Positions 36,577 through 46,654 of a stretch of 64,000 nt of DNA are shown here, piece after piece; positions within the stretch are counted from its first letter, which is position 1; every line of letters begins with the position of its first letter. Origin of the DNA: Mesorhizobium prunaredense. Lineage in GTDB: Bacteria > Pseudomonadota > Alphaproteobacteria > Rhizobiales > Rhizobiaceae. The translations under genes were made by a program, and so were the position numbers. Where the stretch lies: NCBI RefSeq assembly GCF_900156895.1, contig NZ_FTPD01000001.1:347352-411351 (forward strand), written 5' to 3'. The notes under the pieces were generated by a model. The model ran no database searches. It had not been told where the DNA came from and saw only the letters and a list, made by a program, of their open reading frames with translations.

Positions 36577-38436
36577 ATGCCCATCCGCCAGCTTTCCGAA
36601 ACGATGATCAACCAGATCGCCGCCGGCGAAGTCATCGAGCGTCCGGCAAGCGTGGTCAAGGAACTGGTCGAGAACGCACTCGATGCCGGCGCAGCCAGAA
36701 TAGAGATCGTCACCGCCGGTGGTGGGCTGAACCTGATCCGCGTCACCGACGACGGCTCGGGCATCCCGGAAAAGGAACTGCCGCTGGCGATCGCACGCCA
36801 TTGCACCTCGAAGCTCGCCGATGACATTCACGACATCCGCTCGCTCGGCTTTCGCGGCGAAGCGCTGCCGTCGATCGGCTCGGTGGCACGGCTGTCGATC
36901 CGCTCGCGCACCGCCAACGGCGACAGCGCCGCCGAGATCGGCATCGAAGGCGGCCGCGTATCTGCCGTCAAGCCGGCGGCCGCCAATCGCGGCACCACGG
37001 TCGAGGTGCGCGACCTGTTCTTCGCCACGCCGGCGCGGCTCAAATTCATGAAGGGCGAGCGCGCCGAAAGCTCGGCGACCAGCGACGTGATCAAGCGTAT
37101 CGCCATCGCTTTCCCGACCGTGCGCTTCACGCTGGCCGGTTCCGACCGCTCGACGCTGGAGCTGCCGGCGACCGACGACAGCCCGGAAGGCCGGCTGCGC
37201 CGCGTCGCGCAAGTGATGGGCGCCGACTTTCCGGCCAACGCGATCGCCATCGACGCCATGCGCGACGGTGTGCATCTTGCCGGCCACGTGTCGATACCAT
37301 CCTTCAGCCGCGCCAATGCGCTGCAGCAATATGCCTATGTCAACGGCCGGCCGGTGCGCGACAAGCTGATTGCCGGCGCCATCCGCGGCGCCTTCGCCGA
37401 CGTGCTGCCGCGCGACCGCCATGCGGTGACGGTGCTGTTCCTGACGCTCGATCCGGCCATCGTCGACGTCAATGTCCACCCGGCCAAGGCCGACGTCCGC
37501 TTCCGCGATCCGGGGCTGGTGCGCGGGCTGATCGTCGGCGCCATTCGCGAGGCGCTGGCCAATGCCGGCATCCGTGCCGCCACATCAGGAGCGGCCGGCA
37601 TGATGGCGGCATTCCGGCCAGGCGCAGCATCCTATGCGTATCCAGGACTGGCCAACGGCCATCGCAGCTACGAAGCGGCCTACCGGGCCTCCGGCTTCGC
37701 CGGTTTCGATCCGGCCCGCTCGCCGCAACGGCCGCTGGATGCAGGATCTGCAAATGGCGGCTTCGGCGAAAACGATCAGGCGGCGTTCGCTGCCGGTTCG
37801 CCTCACAGCGCCGACGCGCGCGCCGGACAAGACGAAGCGGCGGAGACGCTGCTCGGCATGGCGCTGGGTGCCGCACGCGCGCAAGTACACGAGAACTACA
37901 TCGTCGCGCAGACCAGGGATTCGCTCGTTATCGTCGACCAGCATGCGGCGCATGAGCGGCTGGTCTACGAGGCACTGAAGAACGCATTGCATTCGCGCGC
38001 CGTGCCGTCGCAGATGCTGCTTTTGCCCGAGATCGTCGATCTGCCGGAAGAGGATGCAGAGCGGCTCGCCTTGCATTCCGAAACACTGGCCCGCTTCGGC
38101 CTCGCCGTCGAACGCTTCGGCCCGGGTGCGGTCGCGGTGCGCGAGACGCCGTCGATGCTCGGCGAAACCAATGTCCAGCAGCTGGTGCGCGACCTTGCCG
38201 ACGAGATCGCCGACAACGACACCGTCGACACGCTGAAAGAGCGGCTGGACAAAATAGCCGCGACCATGGCCTGCCACGGCTCGGTGCGTTCCGGCCGCCT
38301 GCTCAAGCCGGAAGAGATGAACGCACTGCTGCGCCAGATGGAGGCGACGCCCGGGGCCGGCACCTGCAACCACGGCCGCCCGACCTATATCGAGCTCAGG
38401 CTCGCCGACATTGAGAGACTGTTCGGGCGGCGGTGA
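36577..38436 (+). CDS. mutL: DNA mismatch repair protein MutL
   Basis: A 619-residue MutL. The N-terminal GHKL ATPase is unmistakable: [26 protein letters not shown], and [11 protein letters not shown], then the transducer domain (FVNGRPV-like [10 protein letters not shown]). A variable linker precedes the C-terminal dimerisation domain ([25 protein letters not shown]). The endonuclease motif DQHAAHE-x-R is typical of alphaproteobacterial MutL, but I cannot settle nicking activity by eye. The start is ATG 36577 ([13 protein letters not shown]). Confidence 0.97.
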   Translation: MPIRQLSETMINQIAAGEVIERPASVVKELVENALDAGAARIEIVTAGGGLNLIRVTDDGSGIPEKELPLAIARHCTSKLADDIHDIRSLGFRGEALPSIGSVARLSIRSRTANGDSAAEIGIEGGRVSAVKPAAANRGTTVEVRDLFFATPARLKFMKGERAESSATSDVIKRIAIAFPTVRFTLAGSDRSTLELPATDDSPEGRLRRVAQVMGADFPANAIAIDAMRDGVHLAGHVSIPSFSRANALQQYAYVNGRPVRDKLIAGAIRGAFADVLPRDRHAVTVLFLTLDPAIVDVNVHPAKADVRFRDPGLVRGLIVGAIREALANAGIRAATSGAAGMMAAFRPGAASYAYPGLANGHRSYEAAYRASGFAGFDPARSPQRPLDAGSANGGFGENDQAAFAAGSPHSADARAGQDEAAETLLGMALGAARAQVHENYIVAQTRDSLVIVDQHAAHERLVYEALKNALHSRAVPSQMLLLPEIVDLPEEDAERLALHSETLARFGLAVERFGPGAVAVRETPSMLGETNVQQLVRDLADEIADNDTVDTLKERLDKIAATMACHGSVRSGRLLKPEEMNALLRQMEATPGAGTCNHGRPTYIELRLADIERLFGRR

Positions 38437-38468
38437 AGGGACTGAGCTTTTCAGTTCTGACGGCGCAG

Positions 38469-38614
38469 CCCCCTCTCCGGCCGCTTCGCGGCCACCTCCC
38501 CCATTAAAATGGGGGCGAGGAAACACCAATCGCCAAGGCCGCGACCCCAGAAAACTTGGGTTCCTCGCCCCACGAAGTGGGGAGAGGTGGTTTGCGAAGC
38601 AAACCGGAGAGGGG
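38469..38614. repeat. Rhizobial palindromic intergenic repeat A
   Basis: A roughly 146-base inverted-repeat element. It opens CCCCCTCTCCGG and closes CCGGAGAGGGG, with internal GCCGCTTCGCGGC, CCCCCATTAAAATGGGGG and CCCCACGAAGTGGGG hairpins. It lies between convergent mutL and the EamA exporter gene and holds no gene. Confidence 0.8.
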
Positions 38615-38676
38615 AAATCATAAAGAGCCGTTCGAAACAGCTGTCTATGATTCAAGCAAACCTCCAACCCTCTGAT

Positions 38677-39570
38677 TCACCGCTTCAAATTCACCACGAC
38701 CACGCCGCCGAGCGCCAGCGCGCCACCGAGAATGCCGAGCAGCGTCGGCACCTCGCCCAGCCAGAAGAAGCCGATCAGCGTCGCCACCGGGGAAACCAGA
38801 TAAAGGAAGTTCGAGGCGCGCGCCGCCGGCAGCCGGGAAAGTGCTGTCGCCCAGGCGGCGTAGGCGATGAGGCTTGGCACGATGCCGAGAAAGACGACGG
38901 CGCCGAGACCGGCGGCATCGGCAACTGCCGCCTGCGCCAGGCCGTTCGGCAGGAAGGGCAGCAGACAGAGCGCGCCGAGCAGCATGTTCGAGGCCGAAAT
39001 GGTCAGTGGATGATGGCGGGCAAACAGCGGCTTTTGCACGATGGTGTTGACCGCCGAGCACAGCGCCGAGCCGAGGACCAGCAGCGCGCCATTGTTGAAA
39101 TGCAACCCTTGCCCCTCGCCCATGGCGATGATGCCGATGCCGGCGAAGGACAGGAATGTGCCGGCCCAGGCCAGGCCCGAGAAGCGTTCGCCAAGCAGCG
39201 CCATCGCCATGATCGCGGTGAAGATCGGGCTGACATTAATGATGAAGCCGGCGGCACCCGCCGAGACGGTCAGCTCGCCGAAATTGAGCATTACCGTGTA
39301 CAGCGCAACGAAGACGGCGCCGCCGAAGGCAAAGCGCCATAATTCATCGAGCCGGGGCAGCGCCGGCCGCTTGACGGCGAGGAAGATCGCCGCCGGCACC
39401 GCCGCGATGGCGAAGCGCAGCGCCCCAAGTTCCAGCGGCCCGAAAGCGACGAGGCCGGCACGGATCGCCGGAAAGGCGGAGGCCCAGCCGACCACTGTCA
39501 ACGCCACCGCAATGGCCGCCGTGGTGTCGATCCGCTGTGTCGTGTTCAACGTGCCGGTACAGGCGTTCAT
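38677..39570 (-). CDS. EamA/DMT-family transporter
   Basis: A 297-residue inner membrane protein with two EamA repeats, about ten hydrophobic segments in all. The opening [18 protein letters not shown] and the second-half [27 protein letters not shown] are typical of the RhaT/YdcZ-like drug/metabolite exporters. ATG 39570 has GGGA eight bases upstream; ATG 39591 is an alternative. It is divergent from a GcvA-type LysR gene whose start overlaps an inverted repeat, so its expression is likely ligand-controlled. The exported compound is unknown. Confidence 0.9.
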   Translation of the reverse strand: MNACTGTLNTTQRIDTTAAIAVALTVVGWASAFPAIRAGLVAFGPLELGALRFAIAAVPAAIFLAVKRPALPRLDELWRFAFGGAVFVALYTVMLNFGELTVSAGAAGFIINVSPIFTAIMAMALLGERFSGLAWAGTFLSFAGIGIIAMGEGQGLHFNNGALLVLGSALCSAVNTIVQKPLFARHHPLTISASNMLLGALCLLPFLPNGLAQAAVADAAGLGAVVFLGIVPSLIAYAAWATALSRLPAARASNFLYLVSPVATLIGFFWLGEVPTLLGILGGALALGGVVVVNLKR

Positions 39571-39650
39571 TTCATTATTCCCGCGTTTCATGTCCTCAAA
39601 CATACAAAGCGCCTTTCCCGATCGGTTGACAAACGACCAAATCGAGGGTC

Positions 39651-39673
39651 AGCTGTGACTATGAATCACAGCT
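39651..39673. promoter_or_regulatory. Inverted repeat over the LysR start codon
   Basis: AGCTGTGA (39651-39658) and TCACAGCT (39666-39673) form perfect 8-base arms around a 7-base spacer. The GTG start at 39655 lies in the left arm and ATG 39661 in the spacer, which points to autorepression. Confidence 0.65.
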
Positions 39674-40587
39674 CAGACGCGATGCTGCCGCTCGAAACCC
39701 TGCGCGCCTTCGACGCCGCGGCACGGACGGGCAGCTTTTCGGCCGCTGCCGAAAAACTCAACCTCACCCATGGCGCCGTCAGCCGGCAGATCGCCAAGCT
39801 AGAGGACTGGCTCGGGCTGAAAGTGTTCGATCGCGGCGCGCGAGGTGTCTCGCTGACGATCGAAGGCAACCGCCTGCATCTGCGCACCACTGAGGCCTTC
39901 GCGCTGATATCGAGCAATTCGGACCGCTGGATCGAGCCGCGCGGCACCGCCGTGGTGCGGCTGACCTCGATCCCTTCGGTCAGCGGGCTGTGGCTGATGC
40001 CGCGCATGGCGGCGCTGGAAAACAATCCGTCCAGGCTGCGCATCGTGCTCGACGTCGATATCCGCCAGGCAGACCTTGCCGACGAGGGCATCGATCTGTC
40101 GATCCGCTGCGGCCGCGGCCGCATCCCCGGCCGCGTCTCGGTGCAGCTGTTCGAGGAACATGTGTTTCCGGTCGCCTCGCCGGACCTCGCCCGCGAGATC
40201 GGCCGAGGCGACCCTGCCCGGCTGCTCAAATTCCCGCTGATCAACGATTCCGACGCCTCGGCCTGGCGTGCCTGGTTTGCCGCACAGGACATCGACTATC
40301 GCCCGCGTCCGCAGGACCGCCGTTTCGAGGACTACAATCTGGTGCTCGGCGCCGCAACCCATGGTCTCGGCATCGCGCTGGCGCGGCCGCCGATGACCGA
40401 GGATCAACTGAAGTCTGGCCGTATCATCGCCGCCGACGAGCGCGTCGTCCTCAGCCCGATATCCTACTGGCTCGACCGGCCTATCGGGCGCCCGCGCGCC
40501 GCCGCAGCCGAGCTTGCCCGGCGCATCGCGGCCCAAGCCGGACTGGCGGCGGAAAAGATCGAGGATTTCATCGCAGCCGAGCAGTAG
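39655..40587 (+). CDS. LysR-family (GcvA-type) regulator 5
   Basis: A 310-residue LysR regulator (LETLRAFDAAARTGSFSAAAEKLNLTHGAVSRQ region) with a full co-inducer domain. It begins at GTG 39655, six bases after GAGGG, or at ATG 39661. It is divergent from the EamA exporter gene and so its probable regulator. A perfect inverted repeat spans its start. Confidence 0.9.
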   Translation: MTMNHSSDAMLPLETLRAFDAAARTGSFSAAAEKLNLTHGAVSRQIAKLEDWLGLKVFDRGARGVSLTIEGNRLHLRTTEAFALISSNSDRWIEPRGTAVVRLTSIPSVSGLWLMPRMAALENNPSRLRIVLDVDIRQADLADEGIDLSIRCGRGRIPGRVSVQLFEEHVFPVASPDLAREIGRGDPARLLKFPLINDSDASAWRAWFAAQDIDYRPRPQDRRFEDYNLVLGAATHGLGIALARPPMTEDQLKSGRIIAADERVVLSPISYWLDRPIGRPRAAAAELARRIAAQAGLAAEKIEDFIAAEQ

Positions 40588-40730
40588 TATGCGGGGCATC
40601 CACTTTGCCGGCCTGCTCGGCTGGTTGCCGCCCGAAACGAAGCCGACTGAAGCCGATCTTGCCTCGCTCCGAGCTTGACCTTGCCGGAATTTTGTGGCGA
40701 TGACATCGTCATGAACCTTGGCTCCACGTC

Positions 40731-40964
40731 ATGATGAACCGCTTTGAAGGCCCGGGCGGCAAGGAAGCCCGTATCCGCTATCTGGACGGCGACTTCCAGG
40801 TGACCAGCCCCGGCGCCTTCGTGCGCTGTGCGGTCACCGGCGAAAGCATCCCGCTCGATGAGCTCAAATACTGGAGCGTCGCCAGGCAGGAGCCCTATGT
40901 GAGCGCTGCGGCCTCGCTGCGCCGCGAGATCGAGGCCCGTCCCGAACTGCGCAGTCGGCGTTAG
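40731..40964 (+). CDS. DUF2093 family protein
   Basis: A 77-residue small soluble protein. The pattern RFEGPGG, ARIRYLDGDFQV, GAFVRCAVTG and IPLDELKYWSV is the DUF2093 family common beside lpxK in Hyphomicrobiales. It has a single cysteine and no signal peptide or membrane segment. Its function is not known. It is convergent with lpxK. Confidence 0.88.
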   Translation: MMNRFEGPGGKEARIRYLDGDFQVTSPGAFVRCAVTGESIPLDELKYWSVARQEPYVSAAASLRREIEARPELRSRR

Positions 40965-41055
40965 TCTGACGCAGATGAAAGCCGTTTTATAGCGATCCTT
41001 CGCGCCAGCATTCCGCAAAAAGGTTGTGCCGTCGCGACTCTCGAAAGTCCCTGGA

Positions 41056-42084
41056 TCAACCCTGCAGCTTGCGCTGCCGCCAGGCATCCAGCGTCTCGTC
41101 GATGATGCGTTCGGGCACGTGGTCGGGATCGAACACGGTGTCGATCTCCAGCACATCGAGCTGTCCGAGGAAATCGGCCGACGCGGCATCATGGCGCAGC
41201 CGGGCGGCGTCCTTGGCGGTGGTGATGAGGCCAAGTCCGGCACCTCGCGCTGTCGTCGCCAGTTCGGCAAGCTCGTCCTTGCCATAGAAATGATGGTCCG
41301 GAAACGACCGGGTCAGCGCAACCTCGCCGCCGGCCTCACGGACCGTGTCGAAGAATTTCTCGGGATGGCCGATCCCGGCAAAGGCCAGATATCGCTTGCC
41401 GGCCAGCCCCACCTTGCTGCTTGGCCGCGTATGCGCCTCGAAGATCGGCCGGCCGGCACGCGCCGCCTGGCGAACGACGGCATCGGCAGCAAGGCCCCCG
41501 CCCATCTTCAGCAGCGCGCTGGTGAAAACCAGTTGGTCGACGATGCCAGCCCTAAGCGGACCGCCAGGAATGACGCGGCCGTTGCCGACGCCGTAGCGTG
41601 CGTCGACGACGACCAGCGCATAGTCGATGTGGATGCGCGCGCTCTGGAAACCGTCGTCCATGATCAGGAAATCACAGCCATGCTTTTCCAGCAGGAGGCG
41701 GGCGCCGGCGGCACGGTTCGGCGTCACTGCGACCGGCGCGTGCGCAGCCATAAGCAGCGGCTCATCGCCGACATGCTTGGCTGCGTCATGGTGCGGATCG
41801 ACGACATGCGGCCGCGCAAAGGAACCGCCATGGCCGCGCGACAGGAAACCTGGATTGAGCTGCATGCGCCTGGCTTGCCGGGCCAGTGCGATCGCCACCG
41901 GCGTCTTGCCGGTGCCGCCGACGGTGAAGTTGCCGACGCAAAGCACCGGCGCCGCGACCTTTTCGCGCGCCGCTGAGCGCATGCGGCGGCCGGCGACGAG
42001 CGCATAGACCGCCGACAGCGGCGCCAGCGCCAGCGCCCGCCAGTCCGGTTCTTCCCACCAGAACGGGGGCGCTTCGCTGGCCAT
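41056..42084 (-). CDS. lpxK: Tetraacyldisaccharide 4'-kinase
   Basis: A 342-residue LpxK, which phosphorylates the lipid A disaccharide precursor at the inner membrane. An N-terminal hydrophobic helix (ALAPLSAVYALVAG) is followed by the P-loop GNFTVGGTGKTP and by the DDGFQ motif (LIMDDGFQS). Length is normal. It begins one base after the waaA stop and ends the lipid A/Kdo operon pmbA-cysQ-DUF4170-acyltransferase-waaA-lpxK. Confidence 0.96.
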   Translation of the reverse strand: MASEAPPFWWEEPDWRALALAPLSAVYALVAGRRMRSAAREKVAAPVLCVGNFTVGGTGKTPVAIALARQARRMQLNPGFLSRGHGGSFARPHVVDPHHDAAKHVGDEPLLMAAHAPVAVTPNRAAGARLLLEKHGCDFLIMDDGFQSARIHIDYALVVVDARYGVGNGRVIPGGPLRAGIVDQLVFTSALLKMGGGLAADAVVRQAARAGRPIFEAHTRPSSKVGLAGKRYLAFAGIGHPEKFFDTVREAGGEVALTRSFPDHHFYGKDELAELATTARGAGLGLITTAKDAARLRHDAASADFLGQLDVLEIDTVFDPDHVPERIIDETLDAWRQRKLQG

Positions 42085-42085
42085 C

Positions 42086-43402
42086 TTAACGGCCGTTGGC
42101 GCCCTTGAGGCGCGATTTGACGACCAAAGGTTGAATGTAGGGTTCGAGCGACTTCAAGGTGAGCGCCAGCGCGCCGCGCATCTCTTCGACTGTCGCCGCA
42201 CCCGCCGCCATCATCTCGTGGCGGGCCACCTCGTTGGTCAAGAGGAAATTGACGGCGCCGGCCAGCATGTCGCGGTCCCGCACCAGCTTGGCGCCGCCGC
42301 TGTCGAGCAAGCGCTGATAGGTCTCGCGAAAATTCTGGACATTGCGGCCGGCCAGCACCGCCGTGTCGAGCATGGCCGGCTCCAGCGGGTTCTGGCCACC
42401 CTCCGAGGTGAGCGAACGGCCAACGAAGGCGATCTCTGTCAGCCGGAGATAAAGCCCCATCTCGCCCATCGTGTCGCCGAGCAGAATGTCCGTATCGGCG
42501 ATGATCCGGTCGCCCTTGCTGCGCCGAACGACTTTCAGGCCCATGCCGGAAATCTGCGCGGCAAGCGCTTCGGCGCGATCGGGATGGCGCGGCACGACGA
42601 TCGTCAAAAGACCGTGGTGACGCTTGTGCAGCATCGCGTGAACCTCGGCGGCGACCGCCTCCTCGCCGTCATGGGTCGAGATCGCCGCCCAGGTCGGGCG
42701 GGCGCCAATCTGGCGCTTCAGCGTGTACAGCGCCCTTTCATCGGCCGGCGGCGGCGTGGTGTCGACCTTGAGATTGCCGGATACGGTGACCGGCCGGGCG
42801 CCGAGCGAAAGGAAGCGCTTGCCGTCGACATCCGACTGGGCGACAACATGGGCGAGATTCTCGAACAGCGCTTCGGCGATGTTGGCGCGCTTCTTCCAGG
42901 ATTTGTACGAACGGTCCGACAGCCTGCCATTGACCAGCACCTGCGGCACACGGCGTGCGCCGAGCTCGAGGATGGTCATCGGCCAGATCTCCGATTCGGC
43001 GATGATCGCCAGATCCGGCCGCCAATGGTCGAGGAAGCGGCTGACCGCCGGCTTGAGGTCGAGCGGCACATATTGGTGGATGATGCGGTCGCCGAGCCGT
43101 TCCTCGGCAACCTGAGCGGAGGTGACGGTCCCCGTCGTCAGCACGATGTTGACGCCGTAGTCGAGGATGCTCTCGACCAGCGGCACGACGGCGATCGTCT
43201 CGCCGACGCTCGCCGCATGGATCCAGATCACCGGCCCTTCGGGGCGCTCGCGCCCGGCGATGCCATAGCGCTCGCGCCGGCGAATTCGGTCCTCCTTGCC
43301 TCTGGAGGTGCGCCAGGCGACATAGGGTCCGACCAGGGGATAGGCGGCTGCGCCTGCGAAACGATACGCCGTCAGGAAAGTGCGCGCCCAGCGCTCGCTC
43401 AT
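42086..43402 (-). CDS. waaA: 3-deoxy-D-manno-octulosonic acid (Kdo) transferase
   Basis: A 438-residue GT-B enzyme (GT30) adding Kdo to lipid IVA. It has an N-terminal membrane anchor, IHAASVGE and the second-domain region FVGRSLTSEGGQNPLEPAM typical of WaaA, and ends with a basic tail. Its start overlaps the upstream acyltransferase gene by ATGA. It lies directly before lpxK, as is usual in Hyphomicrobiales. Confidence 0.96.
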   Translation of the reverse strand: MSERWARTFLTAYRFAGAAAYPLVGPYVAWRTSRGKEDRIRRRERYGIAGRERPEGPVIWIHAASVGETIAVVPLVESILDYGVNIVLTTGTVTSAQVAEERLGDRIIHQYVPLDLKPAVSRFLDHWRPDLAIIAESEIWPMTILELGARRVPQVLVNGRLSDRSYKSWKKRANIAEALFENLAHVVAQSDVDGKRFLSLGARPVTVSGNLKVDTTPPPADERALYTLKRQIGARPTWAAISTHDGEEAVAAEVHAMLHKRHHGLLTIVVPRHPDRAEALAAQISGMGLKVVRRSKGDRIIADTDILLGDTMGEMGLYLRLTEIAFVGRSLTSEGGQNPLEPAMLDTAVLAGRNVQNFRETYQRLLDSGGAKLVRDRDMLAGAVNFLLTNEVARHEMMAAGAATVEEMRGALALTLKSLEPYIQPLVVKSRLKGANGR

Positions 43403-44187
43403 TTTGAGCCATCCACGAGGCGGTAGGCCTCGGCGGTCGCGGCGTCGAGCGCGGCCGTGACCTCCTGGCGCTTGCGTTCCATTTCAGCCTCGTCCGCATT
43501 GGCCGGAACGAACACCGGCGCTCCAAGCACGATCGAGGAGCGGCCGAACGGCAGATTGATCGTGGTCTTGTCCCAGCTGCGCTCCAGCACCTTGCGGCGG
43601 CTGGTAGCGATGGCGAGGGGCAGAATCGCGCGGCCCGAAAGCCGCGCCAAGAGAACGATGCCAAGCCCCGCGTCGCGCGGCGTGCCATGCGGAATGTCAG
43701 CGATCATGGCGACGTTCTTGCCGGTGGCGAGTGACTTTTTCAGGGCAATCAGCGCTTTGGCGCCGCCCTTGTCGCGGCGCTTCGAGCTTTCGCGTCCGCC
43801 CGAGCCGCGCACCGCCTCGATCCCGAATTTCTCGATCATCAGTGCGTTGAGCTCGGCGTCGGCGCTACGCGACACCATGGCGACCAGCGGCCGTCCGCCG
43901 GGATAGTAGGCCGGTGTCAGAAGATGCTGGCCATGCCACAGCGCGATGATGACGGGTTCGAACTGCGAATAGTCGCCGCCCGACATCTGCGCTGATCCGT
44001 CGACAGCACGGTTGGTCAGGCGGACAAGGCGAACGAACTGCGCAAACAGGCTGGCGATAGCGTTCTTGACGAATCGCGATTGCGCCAGCGGTTCGCGTAT
44101 CTTGCGCCAGAATGTCTTCGAGGTGCCACCGCGGCGCCGACTTGCCGCGGACCTCGTGGCCGGCCCTTTCACGCCTTCATGATCCAT
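43399..44187 (-). CDS. DUF374 lysophospholipid acyltransferase family protein
   Basis: A 262-residue protein of the DUF374/LPLAT-like group. Visible features are IALWHGQHLL (the acyltransferase-like HxxxL region), MVSRSADAEL, and ADIPHGTPRDAG. Family members in this operon position are thought to act in lipid A or Kdo-lipid assembly, but the acyl donor and acceptor are not established. The start ATG 44187 lies six bases after the DUF4170 stop. Confidence 0.88.
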   Translation of the reverse strand: MDHEGVKGPATRSAASRRRGGTSKTFWRKIREPLAQSRFVKNAIASLFAQFVRLVRLTNRAVDGSAQMSGGDYSQFEPVIIALWHGQHLLTPAYYPGGRPLVAMVSRSADAELNALMIEKFGIEAVRGSGGRESSKRRDKGGAKALIALKKSLATGKNVAMIADIPHGTPRDAGLGIVLLARLSGRAILPLAIATSRRKVLERSWDKTTINLPFGRSSIVLGAPVFVPANADEAEMERKRQEVTAALDAATAEAYRLVDGSK

Positions 44188-44192
44188 CCATG

Positions 44193-44438
44193 TCAACCGG
44201 CAGGCTTGTTGTCGGGGTCGAGCAACCGGTGCAGGTGAACGACGAAATAACGCATGTGGGCGTTGTCCACGCTGGCTTGGGCCTTGGCTTTCCACGCCGT
44301 TTGCGCGGATTGATAATCCGGATAGATGCCGACGATGTCGAGCGCGTCGAGATCACGGAATTCTGTCCCGCCCAGCGTCTTCAGTTCGCCGCCGAACACC
44401 AGGTGCAAAAGCTGCTTCTTGCCGTCTTCCGCGGTCAT
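44193..44438 (-). CDS. DUF4170 family protein
   Basis: An 81-residue soluble protein with LHLVFGGEL, IVGIYPDYQSAQTAWKAKAQ and MRYFVVHLHRLLDP, matching DUF4170. It is a constant neighbour of cysQ and the Kdo genes in this order. Its function is unknown. Confidence 0.88.
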   Translation of the reverse strand: MTAEDGKKQLLHLVFGGELKTLGGTEFRDLDALDIVGIYPDYQSAQTAWKAKAQASVDNAHMRYFVVHLHRLLDPDNKPAG

Positions 44439-44514
44439 GTCGGTCCTTCACATATCGTGAGTTTGTGACAGGTCTAGACCAAAGCCGCCGACTTTGGAAC
44501 CATTGATGCTATGT

Positions 44515-45324
44515 TCAACCGTCCAGCCCTGCGATGATGCCGGAGAGCACGGCGAGCAGTTCGCCGCTGCCGGCGACCAGCGCGCCGTGGTGGATCACTT
44601 CACCGGCATAGCGCGGTGCGCGGCCCTTCTGGTCGAGCAATGCGCCGCCGGCCTCGCGCAGGATGAGATCCGCCGCGGCGATGTCCCAGTCATGTGCATT
44701 GGGTTTGACGAAGGTCGCGTCGAGCCTGCCATTGGCGACCATCGCCAGCCGGTAGGCGAGCGAGGGAATATAGGGCACGCGGCTCAGCCGGCCCTGCCAT
44801 TCCGCCGGCATCAGGGCGATCAATGGCTTCGGCCCGCCAATTTCGACCATCGCTGCCGGGCGGCGCACGGCAATGCGACGGCCATTCAGGAACGCCCCCT
44901 CACCGGGCAGCGCCCAATAGGTCTCCTCTGTGGCGGGACATTCGAGCACGCCGGCAAGCGTGCGGCCGTCCTCGACCACCGCGATGCTGACACACCAGGA
45001 GCGCAGGCCCTCGAGGAAGCCGCGCGTGCCGTCGATCGGATCGACGACGAAGGTGCGGCGGGCGGCAAGCCTTGCCGGATTGTCGGCCGTCTCCTCCGAC
45101 AGCCAGCCATAGTCCGGCCGCGCTGCAAGCAAGGTTTGGCGCAGATAGGCGTCGGCGGCATGATCGGCCTCGCTTACCGGCGAGGTGCCGCCCTTCATCC
45201 ACACTTGCGGATTGTTGCCGAAATAGCGCATGGCGATGGCGCCCGCCTCGCGGGCAGCGTCGCGCAGCAGCGGCAGATCCTCGCGAGCCCCGGCGGCGGA
45301 GGCGACCTGGTCAAGCTCCGGCAA
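44515..45324 (-). CDS. cysQ: 3'(2'),5'-bisphosphate nucleotidase / inositol monophosphatase family
   Basis: A 269-residue Mg2+-dependent phosphatase. The metal-binding motifs are LSEE, DPIDGTRGF and WDIAAADLI. CysQ hydrolyses 3'-phosphoadenosine 5'-phosphate and recycles sulfate-assimilation products; an inositol or related phosphate is the alternative. It overlaps the end of pmbA by 14 bases. Confidence 0.9.
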   Translation of the reverse strand: MPELDQVASAAGAREDLPLLRDAAREAGAIAMRYFGNNPQVWMKGGTSPVSEADHAADAYLRQTLLAARPDYGWLSEETADNPARLAARRTFVVDPIDGTRGFLEGLRSWCVSIAVVEDGRTLAGVLECPATEETYWALPGEGAFLNGRRIAVRRPAAMVEIGGPKPLIALMPAEWQGRLSRVPYIPSLAYRLAMVANGRLDATFVKPNAHDWDIAAADLILREAGGALLDQKGRAPRYAGEVIHHGALVAGSGELLAVLSGIIAGLDG

Positions 45325-46654
45325 GGGTCATGCCTTCGATCAGCAGCGTTGGTGCGGCGGTGCCGAAATTGCGATCGAGATCGCTCGCCGGAACCATGTT
45401 GAGGAACATGGTCCTCAGGTTCGAGGCAATGGTCACTTCCGCAACTGGATAGGCGAGCTCGCCATTCTCGATCCAGAAGCCGGAAGCGCCGCGGCTGTAC
45501 TCGCCAGTCACCATGTCGACGCCCTGGCCGAACACCTCGGTGACGTAAAAGCCTGATTTGAGCGACTTGATGAGGTCCTCGGGCGTCCGCTCGCCCGGCT
45601 CGATGGCAAGATTGGTCGATGACGGCGAGACCGAGGAGCCGTTGCGCGAGCCGCGCCCGTTGGTGGTCAGCCCCAATTCCCGCGCCGCCGAGGTCGACAG
45701 GAACCAGTGGTTCAAAACGCCCTTCTCCACCATGAGCAGCTTTTCGCCCTCGATGCCTTCGCCGTCGAACGGACGCGACGCCTGGCCACGGAGCCGGAGC
45801 GGCTCGTCGGTGACGGTGATCGCGGCCGCCGCCACCTGCTTGCCCATCATGTCGCGCAGAAAGCTGGTCTTGCGCGCGACGGAGGCGCCATTGATGGCGC
45901 CAGCGAGATGGCCGGCGATGCCGCGGGCGACGCGCGGGTCGAACACCACATCGACCGGCCCGGTCGCCGCCTTGCGCGCGCCGACGCGCCGCGCGGCGCG
46001 TTCGCCGGCCTTGCGGCCGATGTCTTCGGCTGCGTCGAGATCGGAGAAATGTTGGCGCGAGGAGAATTCATAATCGCGCTCCATGCCGGTGCCCTCGCCG
46101 GCGATGACGCTGGTCGAGCGCGAAAAGCGCGAGGCGACATAGTGGCCGACAAAGCCGTGCGAAGTGGCGAGCACCAGCCCGCCAAGCCCGGCGCTGGCGC
46201 CGCTGCCGGCCGAATTGGTAACGCCCTTGACGGCAAGGGCCGCCGCTTCCGCGGCCAGCGCCGCTTCCTTCAACTGGTCGGCCGAGACTTCCGTCGGATC
46301 GAACAGATCGAGGTCGCGCGGCTTCTTGACCAGCAAGGCCGGATCGGCGAGGCCCTGGTAGGGATCTTCCGGCGAGACTTTCGCCATCGCCACGGCGCGC
46401 TCGGCTAGCGCTTTCGGGTCGGAGGCAGCGGTTGCCGAAACGCTCGCCACCCGCTTGCCGACGAAGACGCGTAGCGAGACATCCTCGCTCTCGGACGCCT
46501 CGGTGCCCTCGACCTTGCCAAGCCGCACCGACACCCCGGTCGAACGGCCGCGCACCGCAACCGCGTCGGCGGCGTCGGCGCCGGCCCGTTTGGCAGCCTC
46601 GACCAGGGCCGCGACCCGGTCGGTCAATTTCGCTGAGTCCAGCGTATCGGTCAT
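45311..46654 (-). CDS. pmbA: Metalloprotease PmbA/TldE
   Basis: A 447-residue TldD/PmbA family protein, usually the non-catalytic partner of TldD in a heterodimeric metalloprotease. Motifs include DPRVARGIAGHLAGAINGASVARKTSFLRD-type central region and the C-terminal VTGEYSRGASGFWIENGELAYPV. The start ATG 46654 lies eight bases after AGGA; ATG 46660 is too close to it. It heads the six-gene lipid A/Kdo operon. Confidence 0.94.
   Translation of the reverse strand: MTDTLDSAKLTDRVAALVEAAKRAGADAADAVAVRGRSTGVSVRLGKVEGTEASESEDVSLRVFVGKRVASVSATAASDPKALAERAVAMAKVSPEDPYQGLADPALLVKKPRDLDLFDPTEVSADQLKEAALAAEAAALAVKGVTNSAGSGASAGLGGLVLATSHGFVGHYVASRFSRSTSVIAGEGTGMERDYEFSSRQHFSDLDAAEDIGRKAGERAARRVGARKAATGPVDVVFDPRVARGIAGHLAGAINGASVARKTSFLRDMMGKQVAAAAITVTDEPLRLRGQASRPFDGEGIEGEKLLMVEKGVLNHWFLSTSAARELGLTTNGRGSRNGSSVSPSSTNLAIEPGERTPEDLIKSLKSGFYVTEVFGQGVDMVTGEYSRGASGFWIENGELAYPVAEVTIASNLRTMFLNMVPASDLDRNFGTAAPTLLIEGMTLAGA

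Noticed and set aside
38469..38614. CRISPR-like or IS-end character of the intergenic repeats
   Set aside because: There are no regularly spaced identical repeats with unique spacers and no transposase; they are ordinary rhizobial palindromic repeats.
42131..43426. A 431-codon plus-strand open frame
   Set aside because: It is antisense to waaA, which has a clear family match and an ATGA overlap with its neighbour.
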